This document shows, one piece after another, positions 6,576 through 7,395 of a DNA stretch of 7,395 nucleotides (the first letter of the stretch is position 1; every line of letters begins with the position of its first letter). The DNA comes from Burkholderiales bacterium (lineage in GTDB: Bacteria; Pseudomonadota; Gammaproteobacteria; Burkholderiales; SG8-39): contig JAENXP010000098.1 in assembly GCA_016649475.1 (NCBI GenBank), positions 1 to 7,395 on the forward strand, given 5' to 3'. Under the pieces are notes generated by a model. The model made no database searches and was not told the origin of the DNA. It saw nothing but the letters and a program-made list of their open reading frames with translations. The translations under genes and the position numbers were made by a program.

Positions 6576-7250
6576 ATGTCAGGTTCTCCGCCGGTTTCCA
6601 CGTTGCTGTTGCGCAATGTGCCCCTTCTTTCCGTTCTGAGCGAAAGCGAACTTGCCCTGCTCACCAAGGTGGTCGCGCGCAAATCGTACGTCCGCGGGAG
6701 TCAGATTCTGCGCGCCGGCGACCCCACCGACTCGCTTTACATTCTGATCAGCGGCCGCGCCAAGGTATTCATGAGCGATCTCGACGGCAAGGAAGTAATC
6801 CTCGCCATTCTCGGGCCGAACGAATTTGTCGGCGAAATGGGATTGATCGACAACAGCCCGCGCTCGGCGAGTGTCATGGCGCTGGAGTCTTGCGAAGTCG
6901 TTTGTATCTCCAAGTCCGATTTCAAGCGCTGTCTGGCCGAGAATTTCGAGATGGCCATGACCGTAATGCGCGGCCTGGTGAAGCGGTTGCGCGATGCGGA
7001 CAACCAGGTCGGGAGCCTGGCACTGATGGACGTATTCGGGCGAGTAGCGCGCCTGCTGCTGGAAACAGCCCAAATCGTCGACGGCGAGAAGGTGGTAACG
7101 AGGAAGCTATCCAAGCAGGACATCGCGCGCATGATCGGTGCTTCGCGTGAGATGGTCAGCCGCGTCATGAAGCACCTGCAGGAAGCAGGGTATATCGAAC
7201 AGCGAGGCGATAACATCATCATCCGGGAGAACATTCCCCTGCCGGATTAG
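6576..7250 (+). CDS. CRP/FNR-family transcriptional regulator, paralogue 2 (Glu in recognition helix)
   Basis: The product has 224 residues, exactly the length of the upstream paralogue, and aligns to it without gaps (141/224 identical by hand count). It has a cyclic-nucleotide-binding domain with VGEMGL (85-90) and PRSAS (95-99), a dimer helix, and a winged helix-turn-helix with KLSKQDIARMIGAS and SREMVSRVMK (190-199). R191, E192 and R196 correspond to the operator contacts R180, E181 and R185 of E. coli CRP, so CRP-like half-site reading is plausible. As in paralogue 1, the CRP adenine contacts T127/S128 are A141/D142, so cAMP is not assured as ligand. Cysteines are 106, 110 and 119, none in an FNR N-terminal cluster pattern. 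A good Shine-Dalgarno precedes it, and the 214-bp spacer allows an independent promoter. Its regulon cannot be read from the window. Confidence 0.96.
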   Translation: MSGSPPVSTLLLRNVPLLSVLSESELALLTKVVARKSYVRGSQILRAGDPTDSLYILISGRAKVFMSDLDGKEVILAILGPNEFVGEMGLIDNSPRSASVMALESCEVVCISKSDFKRCLAENFEMAMTVMRGLVKRLRDADNQVGSLALMDVFGRVARLLLETAQIVDGEKVVTRKLSKQDIARMIGASREMVSRVMKHLQEAGYIEQRGDNIIIRENIPLPD

Positions 7251-7395
7251 GCACAGACATTTGATTTGCGGTAAAAGCGGGGCGGGCAGATCGCGCCGGT
7301 CTTCTGGAGCAGGGGCCCGTTTCGCGGGCAAAAAGCGCAAAAATATGTTAATAATCGTGAACTTATTCCTTGGCGCCTGGAGGGGAATACGACTA
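7251..7395 (+). promoter_or_regulatory. Non-coding end of window, probable upstream region of a next + strand gene
   Basis: No established gene is present. After the hairpin at 7315-7329 comes an A/T-rich segment (about 7330-7370) that contrasts with the GC-rich surroundings and could hold a promoter. GGAGGGG at 7379-7385 is a strong Shine-Dalgarno candidate with ten bases left before the window ends, so a start codon immediately outside is likely. A 17-codon open frame from ATG 7345 also runs to the edge but has no ribosome-binding site. Confidence 0.4.
7315..7329. other. Small hairpin downstream of regulator 2
   Basis: GCCCG and CGGGC pair around the loop TTTCG. On the + strand it is followed by an A-rich, not T-rich, run, so it is not a standard terminator for the second regulator. 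On the other strand no T-run follows the stem either. It may be an element of the leader of the next gene. Confidence 0.35.

Noticed and set aside
7315..7335. Hairpin plus A-run as an intrinsic terminator.
   Set aside because: The stem is followed by A residues on the + strand, and on the minus strand the T-run comes before the stem, so neither orientation gives stem followed by U-tract.
7345..7395. Open frame from ATG 7345 to the window edge as a new gene.
   Set aside because: It is only 17 codons long with no Shine-Dalgarno. The better signal is the purine-rich site at 7379-7385 for a start beyond the window.

Overview
The window reads as a GC-rich proteobacterial chromosome segment, probably betaproteobacterial. 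GC is roughly 60% by eye. The lineage is inferred from the style of the two CRP/FNR regulators and the adhesin-type giant gene; nothing in the window proves it. All three genes are on the + strand. No RNA gene, CRISPR array, insertion sequence or attachment site was seen.

Layout. (1) Positions 1-5685 hold the 3' part of a very large gene for a secreted, repeat-rich, right-handed beta-helix surface protein of the filamentous-haemagglutinin / two-partner-secretion kind. At least 1894 residues are present. The N-terminal signal peptide and secretion domain, if any, lie upstream of the window. The protein has two recognisable pairs of internal repeats, one charged interruption, a glycine-rich end to the helix and a distinct C-terminal tail whose penultimate residue is the only cysteine. 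(2) After a single-base gap, positions 5687-6361 encode a 224-residue CRP/FNR-type regulator with no visible ribosome-binding site of its own. (3) A 214-bp spacer follows (6362-6575). (4) Positions 6576-7250 encode a second 224-residue CRP/FNR regulator. It is about 63% identical to the first without gaps (141/224 in my hand alignment) and has a good Shine-Dalgarno. (5) The last 145 bp are non-coding, with a small hairpin, an A/T-rich stretch and a Shine-Dalgarno-like sequence 10 bases before the window edge, so another + strand gene probably begins just outside.

How the parts may work together (inference). The stop/start junction TAATATG suggests that translation of the first regulator is coupled to the adhesin message, which would tie a DNA-binding, nucleotide-sensing protein to production of a surface structure. 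The second regulator arose from the same ancestor by tandem duplication and can be translated independently. The two differ at a DNA-contacting position of the recognition helix (Gly versus Glu), which suggests that they read different operators. Both replace the two cAMP-adenine contacts of E. coli CRP with Ala-Asp. I see no clear evidence of a wholly new system. The adhesin plus paired-regulator arrangement is the most notable thing here.
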